Shown in pieces: positions 1 through 8,605 of a stretch of DNA of 64,000 nucleotides; position 1 is the stretch's first letter, and the number at the start of each line of letters is the position of its first letter. The translations under genes were made by a program, and so were the position numbers. The DNA is from Streptomyces bauhiniae. Lineage in GTDB: Bacteria > Actinomycetota > Actinomycetes > Streptomycetales > Streptomycetaceae. The stretch covers positions 434,001 through 498,000 of the forward strand of contig NZ_SRRT01000003.1 of the NCBI RefSeq assembly GCF_004784475.1, in the 5' to 3' direction. The notes beneath the pieces are model-generated. The model saw only the letters and a program-made list of their open reading frames with translations. It was not told where the DNA came from and searched no databases.

Positions 1-601
1 CGCCGACGAGATCTTCGGCCGTGACGTCGTCGAGGCCCACCTGGACAACTGCCTCAAGGCCGGTCTCGGCATCTCCGGCATCAACGCCGAGGTCATGCCC
101 GGCCAGTGGGAGTTCCAGGTCGGCCCGCTCGCCCCGCTGGAGGTCTCCGACCAGCTCTGGGTGGCCCGCTGGCTGCTGTACCGCACCGCCGAGGACTTCG
201 GTGTCTCCGCCACCCTCGACCCCAAGCCGGTCAAGGGCGACTGGAACGGCGCGGGCGCGCACACCAACTTCTCCACCAAGGCCATGCGTGAGGGTTACGA
301 CGCGATCATCACCGCCTGCGAGTCCCTCGGCGAGGGCTCCAAGCCGCTGGATCACGTCAAGAACTACGGCGCCGGCATCGACGACCGCCTCACCGGCCTG
401 CACGAGACCGCCCCGTGGAACGAGTACAGCTACGGCGTCTCCGACCGCGGCGCCTCGGTCCGCATCCCGTGGCAGGTCGAGAAGGACGGCAAGGGCTACA
501 TCGAGGACCGCCGTCCCAACGCCAACGTCGACCCGTACGTGGTGACGCGGCTCCTGGTGGACACCTGCTGCGCCGCGCTGGAGAAGGCCGGCCAGGTCTG
601 A
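1..601 (+). CDS. glnII: Glutamine synthetase type II (GSII), C-terminal part
   Basis: This is the 3' end of a eukaryotic-type glutamine synthetase, which makes glutamine from glutamate, ammonia and ATP in the cytoplasm. The reading frame enters at base 2 and about 199 of the usual ~340 residues are visible. Recognisable GSII elements are the NFSTKAMR nucleotide-site loop, the [17 protein letters not shown] stretch, RGASVRIP with the phosphate/glutamate-binding arginine, and [14 protein letters not shown] near the C-terminus. Type II enzymes are not adenylylated, so the GlnE encoded at 25-28 kb should act on a GSI enzyme encoded elsewhere. The 5' end and promoter lie outside the window. A strong terminator follows 15 bp after the stop. 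Confidence 0.95.
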   Translation, partial: ADEIFGRDVVEAHLDNCLKAGLGISGINAEVMPGQWEFQVGPLAPLEVSDQLWVARWLLYRTAEDFGVSATLDPKPVKGDWNGAGAHTNFSTKAMREGYDAIITACESLGEGSKPLDHVKNYGAGIDDRLTGLHETAPWNEYSYGVSDRGASVRIPWQVEKDGKGYIEDRRPNANVDPYVVTRLLVDTCCAALEKAGQV

Positions 602-615
602 TCCCACATACCGAG

Positions 616-648
616 AAGGGGCGCCCGCCGAGCCGGTGGGCGCCCCTT
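616..648 (+). terminator. Terminator of glnII
   Basis: A 14-bp stem (AAGGGGCGCCCGCC paired with GGTGGGCGCCCCTT, one G-T wobble) closes a 5-nt loop directly after the glnII stop. It is followed by TCGG rather than a U-tract, as is usual for Streptomyces terminators. Confidence 0.85.
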
Positions 649-756
649 CGGCGTACCCCCGGCCAGCAGCGGGTTTCGGCCAAGAAGGCGTCAAGGAGGC
701 GTCCAAGGGGTGAGAGAAGGCTCCTGCGCGGCGCCCGCGTCTGCTTCAATGGGCGC

Positions 757-879
757 ATGGTCGGCATCCAGAACTTCGTAGCTACGGGTCGTGAGGACCT
801 GGAGCCGTTCTGGCCTTCCCGTCAGCACGACGACTTCGACCGAGTGTGTTGCCGCGCGGCCACCGCGCGAGCCCTCTGA
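757..879 (+). CDS. Possible 40-aa leader peptide
   Basis: A 40-codon ORF starts with ATG at 757 and ends with TGA at 877-879, 156 bp upstream of the winged-helix gene. The peptide is rich in acidic and aromatic residues (EDLEPFWPSRQHDDFD) and has tandem cysteines (VCCRAA) near its end. There is no convincing ribosome-binding site. Cysteine-containing leader peptides occur upstream of some actinobacterial genes, but I cannot place this one in a known family. Coding status is uncertain because third-position bias is only moderate. Confidence 0.3.
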   Translation: MVGIQNFVATGREDLEPFWPSRQHDDFDRVCCRAATARAL

Positions 880-1035
880 GCACCGTAGATCCCTGAGCGC
901 CGGACACCACCGGCCCACGGACTACCGGCCTCCGGCCAGCGCGTACCGAAGAACGTCCCCCAGGCGTGCGCCCGACCACCGTCAGGGCCGCCGCCTCGCC
1001 CGACGACACTCCTCGCGCGAAAGAGCTGACCTCTC

Positions 1036-1650
1036 ATGGCGACCCACCGTCCTCAGTCCACCGCCACCACCCTCACCGACCGCCCCGCCGCCCCGGCCGC
1101 GGGCACCCGGCACCGGCTGCGCGCCGTCGACCGGGACGAGGAGTGGCATCTGCCCTCCCCCGCCGTCGCGGAGACGGCCGCGGCGACCGTGGCGGACCTG
1201 CTGCCGCCCGGCGCCACCTGGCTGCCCGCCCCGCCGCACACCCTGCCCGACCTGCCCGGCCGCCCGCCGATGGTCGGCTACCTGGTCCTGGTCCCCGCCG
1301 ACCAGCGCCCGCCCTTCGCCCCGGTGGCCGTCCCCGCCCCGGCCGAGCCCGCCCCCGAGCCGGTGGTGCGGATCGACGCCGTACGCCGGATCGCTCATGT
1401 GGACGGCCGTGAACTCGACCTGACCTACCTGGAGTTCGAGCTGCTCGCCCATCTGGTGGCGCACCCGCACCGGGTGCACACCCGCGACCAGCTGGTCACC
1501 ACGGTCTGGGGATACGGCCATGTCGGCGACGGCCGTACCGTCGACGTGCACATCGCCCGGCTGCGCCGGAAGCTGGGCGCCCAGTACCGGCACGCCATCC
1601 AGACCGTGCGCCGCGTCGGCTACAAGTACACGCCCCCGTCGGCCGGTTGA
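1036..1650 (+). CDS. Winged-helix (OmpR/PhoB C-terminal type) DNA-binding protein
   Basis: This 204-aa protein has a C-terminal OmpR/PhoB-type effector domain (about residues 110-200). It contains LTYLEFELLAHLVAHP, TRDQLVTTVWGYGHVGDGRTVDVHIARLRRKL and the terminal wing TVRRVGYKY. The N-terminal ~100 residues are Pro/Ala-rich and lack a receiver domain with a phosphorylatable Asp, so it is not a classical response regulator. A transcriptional regulator with an unusual N-terminal module is the likely role. The ATG at 1036 has only a weak purine stretch upstream; target genes cannot be inferred from neighbours. Confidence 0.8.
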   Translation: MATHRPQSTATTLTDRPAAPAAGTRHRLRAVDRDEEWHLPSPAVAETAAATVADLLPPGATWLPAPPHTLPDLPGRPPMVGYLVLVPADQRPPFAPVAVPAPAEPAPEPVVRIDAVRRIAHVDGRELDLTYLEFELLAHLVAHPHRVHTRDQLVTTVWGYGHVGDGRTVDVHIARLRRKLGAQYRHAIQTVRRVGYKYTPPSAG

Positions 1651-1711
1651 GCCGATCCGCTGTGAGCGGACGTGGGTGCCGCCCGCGTCCGCCCCGGGCA
1701 TGATCCCCGGC

Positions 1712-2740
1712 ATGAAGCTACTCGTGCTGGGCGGAACCGAGTTCGTGGGCAGGGCCGTGGTGGAGGCCGCGCTGGAGCGGGGCTGGGAGGTGACCGCGTT
1801 CAACCGCGGCAACCGCCAACCACCGCCGGACGTACGGTCGTTGCACGGTGACCGCACCTCCCCGGAAGGTCTGGCCGCGCTCACCGCCGACGACACCCGC
1901 TGGGACGCCGTCGTGGACACCTGGACGGGCGCGCCGAAGACCGTGCTGGACACGGCCCGCCTCCTCAAGGACCGCGTCGAGCGGTACGCCTACATATCCA
2001 CCCGCTCCGTCTACACCTGGCCCTGGCCCACCCTGGGCGGCCTCGCCGAGGAGGGCCCCCTGGTGGAGGGCGCCGCCGACGCGGACGCCACCGACTACGC
2101 GGCCGACAAGCGGGGCGGCGAGCTGGCCGTGCTGGACACCTTCGGCGCCGACCGCGCCCTGCTGGTCCGGGCCGGCCTGATCCTCGGCCCGTACGAGAAC
2201 GTCGGCCGGCTCCCCTACTGGCTGAACCGGATCGCGCGCGGCGGCGAGGTGCTGGCACCGGGGCCGCGCGAGATGCCGATCCAGTACGTCGACGCCCGCG
2301 ACCTGGCCGACTGGGTGCTGGGCGCGCTGGACAAGGGGCTGAGCGGGCCGTACGACCTGGCGAGCGCGCCGGGGCACACCACCATGGGCGAGCTGCTGGA
2401 GCGGTGCCGGGAGGCCACCGGCTCGGCGGCCGAGCTGCGCTGGACCGACCCGGAGACGATCCTCGCGGCCGGGATCGAGCCGTGGACCGAGCTGCCCGTC
2501 TGGGCGCCGCCGGACGGCGAGCTGTCCTGTGTGCACCGGGGGGACGTGTCGCGGGCGCTGGCCACCGGGCTGCACTGCCGGCCGGTGGACGAGACGGTCG
2601 CCGACACCTGGCGCTGGCTGACCTCGATCGGCGGGCGGCTGCCCGCGCGGCCGGGCCGCAAGGCGCCGGGAGTGCCCGCGGACAAAGAGGCGGCGGCACT
2701 CGAAGCGAATCCCAACTCCCCCAGTTCAGACGGCATTTAA
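1712..2740 (+). CDS. NAD-dependent epimerase/dehydratase-like SDR protein
   Basis: The 342-aa product begins with [14 protein letters not shown], the glycine-rich nucleotide-binding turn of an atypical/extended [12 protein letters not shown] segment near residue 90 sits where the catalytic Ser/Tyr region lies, but the canonical YxxxK is not clear, as in many atypical SDRs. The family acts on nucleotide-sugar-like or isoprenoid substrates; none can be named here. I chose 1712 over the in-frame ATG at 1700 because CATGAT, a -10-like hexamer, ends 7 nt upstream, suggesting a leaderless mRNA, and because the fold starts at this Met. The gene stands alone between two unrelated genes on the same strand. 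Confidence 0.8.
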   Translation: MKLLVLGGTEFVGRAVVEAALERGWEVTAFNRGNRQPPPDVRSLHGDRTSPEGLAALTADDTRWDAVVDTWTGAPKTVLDTARLLKDRVERYAYISTRSVYTWPWPTLGGLAEEGPLVEGAADADATDYAADKRGGELAVLDTFGADRALLVRAGLILGPYENVGRLPYWLNRIARGGEVLAPGPREMPIQYVDARDLADWVLGALDKGLSGPYDLASAPGHTTMGELLERCREATGSAAELRWTDPETILAAGIEPWTELPVWAPPDGELSCVHRGDVSRALATGLHCRPVDETVADTWRWLTSIGGRLPARPGRKAPGVPADKEAAALEANPNSPSSDGI

Positions 2741-2755
2741 CCCGCCGAGCGCGGG
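2741..2755 (+). terminator. Short hairpin after the epimerase gene
   Basis: CCCGC and GCGGG pair around a 5-nt loop immediately after the stop codon. The stem is only 5 bp, so this is a weak candidate terminator. Confidence 0.35.
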
Positions 2756-2877
2756 TAGACCTGGGAAATATTTGTGAGACCGGTGAACACCTCTGGGGCG
2801 GCGTGCGTATGGAAGGGCGCCGCTTCACTCCTGTCGGGCGCCTCGAAGCTGCCCCGCAAGGAAGTCAGAGGAGTTCC

Positions 2878-4452
2878 ATGGGACGCAACATACGTAAACG
2901 CCGCTCGCCGCTGGCCGTGAAGGTCACCGCCGCATCGGCGGCCCTAGCGCTCGGCGGGGGCGGGCTGATCTGGGCGAACTTCTACGCCTCGGCTCACGAG
3001 TCGAACAACGACGCGTGGGGAGGCAATCGCACCAAGGCCACGGCCGCGCAGGTCGCCACGATCTCCTGCCCGGACGTCGGCCAGAAGCTGACCAACGTGC
3101 CGGACAAGGCCCGTACCGATGTCGCCGGTGAACTGTCCAACCTGGACCGGCAGATCACCGAGGCGTACCAGCGCCTGGCGACCACGCGGGACGCGCAGAC
3201 CCGGGACGCGAGCTTCGTCCAGAACAGCATCCTGCAGCCGCTCAAGGAGCGCCGCCAGAACATCCTGGACCGGATCAAGCTGGAGATCACCCGCGTGGGC
3301 GGCACCGCCCCGGGTGACCTGGACACGCTGGCCAACTGCACCGGCACCCCGGCCGACCAGACCAACGCGGGCGGCCAGAACGGCGGTCAGCAGCAGGGCG
3401 GGGGCCAGCAGCAGGGCGGCGGCCAGGACAACGGCGGCCAGCAGCAGGGTGGCGGTCAGCAGCAGGGCGGCGGCCAGGACAACGGCGGTCAGCAGGGCGG
3501 CGGCCAGCAGGGCGGCAACATCGGCGGCCAGGCCGGCAACGGCCCCGTCGCGGCCGACTTCGTCGACATCACCAAGGCCCAGCCGAACGTGCAGGCCAAG
3601 CCGCGCAAGGCCCGCAACGCCTCGCGGGGCACCTTCACCACGCGCTGCGGTGTGAACACCAACAAGAACCACAACACCGACAACGTCATCGTGGCCCCCG
3701 GTGTGAAGAACGGCGCGCACCACCTGCACGACTACGTCGGCAACCAGAAGATCGACGCGTTCGCCAGCAACGACACGTTCCTCCAGGGCGGCACGAGCTG
3801 CCAGAACAAGAGCGACCTGTCGTCGTACTACTGGCCGGTCGTCCGTGTCCAGGACGGTTCGCAGGACTTCGACCAGAACAACGACGGCGGCGGCAAGGAG
3901 GGCAACGTCGGCAAGATCCTGACGCCGGTCCAGGCGCAGATCAAGTACGTCGGCAGCCCCACCGGCAAGGTCGTGGCGATGCCGCAGTTCCTGCGGATCA
4001 TCACCGGTGACGCCAAGACCACCACCAACGGTCTGGCCAACGCCAACGCGCACTGGAGCTGCACCGGGTTCGAGAACAAGGTCCAGCTCACCGAGCAGTA
4101 CCCGATCTGCCCCCAGGGCAGCAAGGTCGTACGGTCCTTCGCCTTCCAGAGCTGCTGGGACGGCCAGAACACCGACAGCGCCAACCACCGCACCCACGTG
4201 GCGTTCGCGGACGCCAACGGCGCCTGCCAGAACGGCTTCAAGGCCATTCCGCAGCTCACCATGCGCCTGGTGTACGACATCGCGCCGCCCACCATCGAGA
4301 ACGGCCAGGTGAAGAACGCCTACGCCGTGGACGGTTTCCCGGAGCAGCTCCACAAGCCCTCCACCGACCACGACGACTTCATCAGCATCACGACCGGCGG
4401 TCTCGCCAACAAGATCGCCAACTGCGTGAACCGCGGCCAGAACTGCACGTGA
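2878..4452 (+). CDS. Secreted DUF1996 protein with Gly/Gln-rich linker
   Basis: This 524-aa exported protein has a basic N-terminus (MGRNIRKRR) followed by a hydrophobic signal segment at residues ~14-36. A helical, charged region with cysteines spans ~50-160, then a low-complexity Gly-Gln-Asn linker (~163-220), then a C-terminal DUF1996 domain (~235-520). The domain shows the family's HHLHDYVGN stretch and paired cysteines ([23 protein letters not shown]). DUF1996 proteins are common secreted proteins of fungi and actinobacteria of unknown activity. The ATG is preceded by AGAGGAG at good spacing. No partner gene is evident. Confidence 0.9.
   Translation: MGRNIRKRRSPLAVKVTAASAALALGGGGLIWANFYASAHESNNDAWGGNRTKATAAQVATISCPDVGQKLTNVPDKARTDVAGELSNLDRQITEAYQRLATTRDAQTRDASFVQNSILQPLKERRQNILDRIKLEITRVGGTAPGDLDTLANCTGTPADQTNAGGQNGGQQQGGGQQQGGGQDNGGQQQGGGQQQGGGQDNGGQQGGGQQGGNIGGQAGNGPVAADFVDITKAQPNVQAKPRKARNASRGTFTTRCGVNTNKNHNTDNVIVAPGVKNGAHHLHDYVGNQKIDAFASNDTFLQGGTSCQNKSDLSSYYWPVVRVQDGSQDFDQNNDGGGKEGNVGKILTPVQAQIKYVGSPTGKVVAMPQFLRIITGDAKTTTNGLANANAHWSCTGFENKVQLTEQYPICPQGSKVVRSFAFQSCWDGQNTDSANHRTHVAFADANGACQNGFKAIPQLTMRLVYDIAPPTIENGQVKNAYAVDGFPEQLHKPSTDHDDFISITTGGLANKIANCVNRGQNCT
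3364..3537 (+). repeat. Gly/Gln-rich coding repeat
   Basis: Imperfect in-frame repeats of GGCGGCCAGCAGCAG-type units encode GGQQQGGGQ and GGGQDNGGQ modules inside the DUF1996 protein. The module [12 protein letters not shown] occurs twice. It is probably a flexible linker and is prone to length variation. Confidence 0.8.
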
Positions 4453-4503
4453 TCCGCACGGCGTGATCCCCACGGCGTGATGCACAGCAGGTGATCCAGA
4501 ACT

Positions 4504-4541
4504 CGTGATCCTCTGAAGACCCCCCTCCTTGGGGGATCACG
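4504..4541 (+). terminator. Inverted repeat after DUF1996 gene
   Basis: CGTGATCC pairs with GGATCACG, with an inner CCCCC/GGGGG pairing, forming a two-part hairpin just upstream of the main bidirectional terminator. The 60 bp before it carry several copies of GTGATCC, so part of the pairing may reflect a short direct-repeat tract. Confidence 0.4.
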
Positions 4542-4545
4542 AACA

Positions 4546-4583
4546 GAAGGCCGGTGCCGGGAAACTCCCCGGCACCGGCCTTC
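4546..4583. terminator. Bidirectional terminator between convergent genes
   Basis: A perfect 16-bp stem (GAAGGCCGGTGCCGGG with its complement) around a 6-nt loop lies between the DUF1996 gene and the convergent lipoprotein gene. AA/TT at the base makes it usable in both directions. Confidence 0.9.
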
Positions 4584-4600
4584 GCCGTGTGCGTACCGCG

Positions 4601-5008
4601 TCAGCCGGAGTGCTTCGCCCCGTGCCCGCTGTGGTCGGTGCCCACCTCGACGTCGCCGCCGAGCGTGCCGCGCAGCGCGTTGACCACGCCGTCGTCGCCC
4701 ACCGCGACCCACTTGCGGCCGACGAGGTAGTGACCGCCGTAGTCCTTCGCGTCGTTGATCCACTCGCGCTGGCCCCGGTCGGTGGCGAAGGTGGCCAGGA
4801 CGAACTTCCCGTCGGCGTTCTTGCACAGCGCCTGGCGGATCTCGTCGGCGTCGGTCTGCATGTCCGGGCGGCACTTCACCTCGGCGGCCAGGCTCTCCAG
4901 GCTGCCGGTCGCGGTGGCCGGTATCTTCGCGGTGTCGTCCCGGTCCGCGCCGCAGCCCGCCAGCGTCAGCACCACGGCGCCCACGAGCACCGCGCTGGTC
5001 ATCCTCAT
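4601..5008 (-). CDS. Small lipoprotein of unknown function
   Basis: This 135-aa protein starts MRMTSAVLVGAVVLTLAGCG, a short lipoprotein signal with lipobox LAGC, so it should be anchored at the outer face of the membrane. The mature part has two further cysteines (EVKCRPDM, ALCKNADG) that could form a disulfide, then WINDAKDYGGHYLVGRKWVAVG. GGAGGAA lies 5 nt upstream of the ATG. The mature domain resembles extracellular modules seen in other actinobacterial lipoproteins, but I do not recognise a function. It is convergent with the DUF1996 gene and divergent from the TPR-like gene. Confidence 0.8.
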   Translation of the reverse strand: MRMTSAVLVGAVVLTLAGCGADRDDTAKIPATATGSLESLAAEVKCRPDMQTDADEIRQALCKNADGKFVLATFATDRGQREWINDAKDYGGHYLVGRKWVAVGDDGVVNALRGTLGGDVEVGTDHSGHGAKHSG

Positions 5009-5132
5009 CCGTTCCTCCGGTCCTGGTGGGCTCCAGCATCCCGCACTCGAGCCCTCGCAACGGGTACGGCTGCGAGGCCGGACATGCTCAAATCCCTTGA
5101 TCGGTACGCCCGGTGCCTGCCAGAGTGGTCCG

Positions 5133-5639
5133 ATGGACCGAGACTGGGAAGAGCGCGTGGCGGCCGCCTGGGCCGCCTTGGACACCTGGCCCGAGGACGA
5201 CGCGGCGGGCTTCCGTGCCGTGATCGACAAGCTGGCCGACGAGTTGCCCGAGAACCATCCGCTGGGCCTGTTCGAGCGGGCCTGCGCCTTCGACTCCACC
5301 GGCCACTCGGCCGACGCGGTCGGGCTGTACCGCGCGGCCCTGGACAACGGCCTGACGGAGGCGAACCCGTACAAGGCCCGCCGGACGAAGATCCAGCTCG
5401 CCAGCTCGCTCCGCAACACCGGCCACGCGGAGGAGGGTGTGGCCCTGCTCACGCCCGAACTCGACGCGCATTCGGACGAGTTGAACGACGCGGTACGGGC
5501 CTGTCTGGCGCTGTGCCTGTCCAGCCTGGGCCGCGACCGCGAGGGACTCTCGCTGGTGCTCGGCGCGCTGGCCCCCCATCTCCCGCGCTACCAGCGGTCG
5601 ATGGCCAACTACGCCCGTCTGCTGACCGAACCGGCGTGA
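5133..5639 (+). CDS. TPR-like cytoplasmic protein
   Basis: The 168-aa product is all-helical with tetratricopeptide-like units (ALFERACAFDSTGHSADAVGLYRAAL, QLASSLRNTGHAEEGVALL, ALCLSSLGRDREGLSLVL segments). Proteins of this size and pattern are usually scaffolds; no enzyme motif is visible. The ATG at 5133 is preceded by CAGAGT, a -10-like hexamer 6 nt upstream, consistent with a leaderless transcript. It sits alone, divergent from the lipoprotein gene. Confidence 0.75.
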   Translation: MDRDWEERVAAAWAALDTWPEDDAAGFRAVIDKLADELPENHPLGLFERACAFDSTGHSADAVGLYRAALDNGLTEANPYKARRTKIQLASSLRNTGHAEEGVALLTPELDAHSDELNDAVRACLALCLSSLGRDREGLSLVLGALAPHLPRYQRSMANYARLLTEPA

Positions 5640-5700
5640 TCCGGGCCGCACATCACCCGTGCGGCGGTGACCTACGGCCGTCTCGCTCGTTCTCCCCGAT

Positions 5701-7623
5701 GTGCAGTCACAGGATGTAGCCCAGCGTCACGCACCCGCCTCCTCCCGGAACCAGGACCCGGCCGTCGACGTCGGCCGGGCCGAGGCCGCGCTCGTCGAGC
5801 ACTATCCCCGGCTGGTCCGGCTCGCCTACCTGGTGCTCCCGCCCACTCTCGGCCGGGGGCGCCGGGTCCTGACCGCACATGCCCTCGCTCAGCGGGCCCT
5901 CCCGCGCGGCCGCAAGCAGCGCGCCCTGATCCCGGCCCAGTCGACGGGCCGGGACGGCGACCCCGGTTACGACTTCGTCCGGCTCCGGGTGCTGCGCAGC
6001 GCGCTGGAGGCGTCCGAGCCGCGCAAGGGACTCCCCAAGCTGTCCCAACTCCCGGCCCCGCTCCCCCAGGTGTGGGGTCTGAGGCTCTTCCCGCGTTCCG
6101 GTGGTGCCGACGAACTCGCCCTGGACCAACGGCTGTCGGCCCTGACCGGCCCGGCCCGCGCCGCCTACGTCCTGCGCGGCCTGGAGGGGCTGGCGGACGA
6201 CGACGTGCGCAAGATCCTCAAGGCCGCCGGCGTCACCCGTACCGAGTCCGCGCTGGCCGGGGCGAACGGGGTGCCCGCGCAGTACGCGCTGCTCGCCTCC
6301 CCCGAGTTCGACGCCTGCTCGCTGCAGGCCCGGCCCACCGATCTGATGCGCCGCCGCCAGCACACCAAGGCGGCGGTGGCCGCGGCCGCCGCGCTCGCGG
6401 TGGCCTGCGTACTGGTCGCGCTGCCCGGCGGCGGCTGGGGCCCGGACGGCGCGGCCGCCCCCGCCTACGCGGAGAACCCGGCCGCGGTGGCCGCGCTCGA
6501 CCCCGCCAAGGTGCAGCGGGTGACCCCGGCCGCATGGAAGACCTCGGCGCGTACCGACTTCTCCGTCTGGCCCGCGCGCGGCCCGCTCACCGGCGACGAC
6601 GGCCTGCTGCGCCGGGCGCTGGCGGTCTGGGCCCGCCCCGGCGCCACGGTCCGCGTCTCGGCCACGCCCGGCACCTTCACCGGCGGCCCCGCCGGACCGC
6701 CCCAACTCCTGTACGCGGGCGACGTGGACGCGGCCCGCGTGGTGATCCTCTACGACGGTCTGCGCATCGCCCGCTACGCCGAGCCGAGGGACGGCACCGA
6801 GGGCGCGGCCCTCGACTTCGCCCGGGTGGACGGCGCGACCGGCGCCGAGGCGAGCGCGCTGGTGCTCGGCCGCTCCGACGGCAACGTCCGCTATCTGACC
6901 GCCCCTTGGGTGAAGAAGGCGGCCGGGCGGGACCTGACCAAGCCGGAGTCGCAGCCGACCGCGCTCACCCTGACCGACGGGGTCACCTCCCCGCTGGCCA
7001 GCCCGGCGCTGCGGGCGGGCGACTGCACCTCCTGGACCGTGCTCCAGCTCACGGACGACTCGGGCACTCAACTCTCCACCGACCTGGGCGAATTGGTGCC
7101 GGCCCATCTCACCGCGGGCCGGCCGGGCGCGACCAGTGAGGCGACCGGGGCCGAAGGGCTGCGCGCCTGGGCGCCGTTCGCCTGCTCGCTGGCGGCGGAG
7201 CGGGCGGCCGGGGTGCGCGGGGTGAACGCGTGGGCGTTCGCCGAGCAGCCGCTGCCGGACGCGAGCGGCGCCGGGCAATGGGTGTGCACGCGGGCCGAGA
7301 CCTGGCGCGGTGACGGCACGGCCGCGCTGGCCCAGTTCCGCACGCCGGGCGGCCCGGCCGGGGCGGTGGTGGCCAAGGGCACCGACACCACGGCGTGCGG
7401 GCCGCGCGATCCGCACGTGCTGGCCGGGGTGCTGTGGAAGTCCAGCGGCGGCCACTGGTATCTGCTGGCGGCGGGCAGCCGGGACGTGACCTCGATCCGG
7501 TCCTCGGGCGGGGTGACCGCGTCCGGGCAGGGCCAGTTGCTGGTGGCCAAGGCCGAGAAGGGCGCGCAGGCGCAGTTGGCGGGCACGCTGGAGGGCGGCC
7601 GGAAGATCAGCGGGCTGCACTGA
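5701..7623 (+). CDS. Sigma-like domain fused to a membrane-anchored extracytoplasmic protein
   Basis: This 640-aa protein begins with a cytoplasmic part (~1-215) reminiscent of degenerate sigma-factor regions: LVEHYPRLVRLAYLVL like region 2 and ALTGPARAAYVLRGLEGLADDDVRKIL like region 4. One transmembrane segment follows at ~221-245 (AAVAAAAALAVACVLVALPGG). A ~395-residue outside domain with four or five cysteines completes it. The layout suggests a membrane-tethered regulator or a sensor that exploits a sigma-like fold; transcriptional activity is not shown by the sequence. The start is GTG at 5701, with no in-frame alternative just upstream. Function unknown. Confidence 0.75.
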   Translation: MQSQDVAQRHAPASSRNQDPAVDVGRAEAALVEHYPRLVRLAYLVLPPTLGRGRRVLTAHALAQRALPRGRKQRALIPAQSTGRDGDPGYDFVRLRVLRSALEASEPRKGLPKLSQLPAPLPQVWGLRLFPRSGGADELALDQRLSALTGPARAAYVLRGLEGLADDDVRKILKAAGVTRTESALAGANGVPAQYALLASPEFDACSLQARPTDLMRRRQHTKAAVAAAAALAVACVLVALPGGGWGPDGAAAPAYAENPAAVAALDPAKVQRVTPAAWKTSARTDFSVWPARGPLTGDDGLLRRALAVWARPGATVRVSATPGTFTGGPAGPPQLLYAGDVDAARVVILYDGLRIARYAEPRDGTEGAALDFARVDGATGAEASALVLGRSDGNVRYLTAPWVKKAAGRDLTKPESQPTALTLTDGVTSPLASPALRAGDCTSWTVLQLTDDSGTQLSTDLGELVPAHLTAGRPGATSEATGAEGLRAWAPFACSLAAERAAGVRGVNAWAFAEQPLPDASGAGQWVCTRAETWRGDGTAALAQFRTPGGPAGAVVAKGTDTTACGPRDPHVLAGVLWKSSGGHWYLLAAGSRDVTSIRSSGGVTASGQGQLLVAKAEKGAQAQLAGTLEGGRKISGLH

Positions 7624-7702
7624 CCGGGCGCTGCTGACAGTTTGCCCAACAAGGTCGTGCACGGGGGTTCTCAGGCGCGGTACCCGTCAGTACATTGACG
7701 CC

Positions 7703-8605
7703 ATGTCTAACAAGCAGGCCCGGCCGGTGCAGGCCGAGCGCATCCCGCTGAAGGCGCGCAAGGTGTCCTTCGCCTGGGAGGACACCCCGCTGCACTGGGT
7801 GCCGGGCGACCCCTTCACCACGCACACCATCAATGTGCTGCATCTGCTGCTGCCCGCCGGTGAGCGGTGGTTCGTCCACGTGTACAAGCAGGCGCTGCCG
7901 CTGATCAAGGACGATCAACTGCGGGAGGACGTCATCGGGTTCATCGGCCAGGAGGCGATGCACTCCCAGGCCCATGACGAGGTGCTGCCGCATCTGCGCG
8001 AGCAGGGGCTCGACCCGACGCCGTACACCGCGCAGGTCGACTGGTTCTTCGAGAAGCTGCTCGGGGACCGTACGCTGCCGCCGGGCCGGGCGCGGCGCTG
8101 GTGGCTGCTGGAGCGGATCGCGCTGATCGCGGCGATCGAGCACTACACGGCGTTCCTCGGCGACTGGGTGCTGAACGCGGCCGAGCTGGACCGGCGGGGC
8201 GCCGATCCGACCATGCTGGACCTGCTGCGCTGGCACGGCGCCGAGGAGGTCGAGCACCGCTCGGTCGCCTTCGACCTCTTCGTGCACGTGGACGGCGACT
8301 ACCGGCGCCGGGTGCGCACCTGGGCGCTGGCCTTCGCGGCGCTGATGTTCCTGTGGCAGCGCGGGGCCCGCTTCTTCATGGAGCACGACCCGACACTGGT
8401 CGACGGCAGGGCGTCGTTCCGGGAGTTCTACCGAAGCGGCCGCCGGGGCACGCTGCCCGCGACGGGCGCGCTGCTGAAGTCCATCCCGCGCTACCTCAGC
8501 CGGGCCTACCACCCGTCCCAGGAGGGCTCGACCGCGCAGGCGGTGGCCTACCTGGCCTCGTCCCCGGCGGCGCTGGCCGCGGAGAAGGCGGAGCACGATG
8601 CCTGA
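7703..8605 (+). CDS. Predicted ferritin-like diiron protein ('metal-dependent hydrolase' family)
   Basis: This 300-aa protein matches the family annotated as metal-dependent hydrolase (PF10118 type). It has the helical metal-ligand pattern of diiron proteins: FIGQEAMHSQAHDE, IAAIEHYTAFLG and WHGAEEVEHRSVAFD supply Glu and His ligands in ExxH and EExxH arrangements. It overlaps the next gene, a flavin/2Fe-2S reductase, by 8 nt, which fits an oxygenase-reductase pair better than a hydrolase. That is inference. TACATT lies 6 nt upstream of the ATG, so the transcript is probably leaderless. Substrate unknown; a TetR gene follows. Confidence 0.8.
   Translation: MSNKQARPVQAERIPLKARKVSFAWEDTPLHWVPGDPFTTHTINVLHLLLPAGERWFVHVYKQALPLIKDDQLREDVIGFIGQEAMHSQAHDEVLPHLREQGLDPTPYTAQVDWFFEKLLGDRTLPPGRARRWWLLERIALIAAIEHYTAFLGDWVLNAAELDRRGADPTMLDLLRWHGAEEVEHRSVAFDLFVHVDGDYRRRVRTWALAFAALMFLWQRGARFFMEHDPTLVDGRASFREFYRSGRRGTLPATGALLKSIPRYLSRAYHPSQEGSTAQAVAYLASSPAALAAEKAEHDA

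Larger units (their letters stand above)
602..1035. other. Intergenic region with a possible leader ORF
   Basis: This 434-bp gap between glnII and the winged-helix gene holds the glnII terminator (616-648) and one short candidate reading frame (757-879, listed separately). I see no RNA gene or strong palindrome in the remainder. The sequence upstream of 1036 has no clear Shine-Dalgarno motif. Confidence 0.5.

Noticed and set aside
3364..3537. Short regular repeats considered as a CRISPR array
   Set aside because: The repeats are in frame, lack spacers and encode a Gly/Gln linker of the DUF1996 protein.
4449..4512. Four copies of GTGATCC after the DUF1996 stop considered as operators
   Set aside because: Spacing is irregular and they lie downstream of a gene; more likely a degenerate repeat tract feeding the terminator hairpin.
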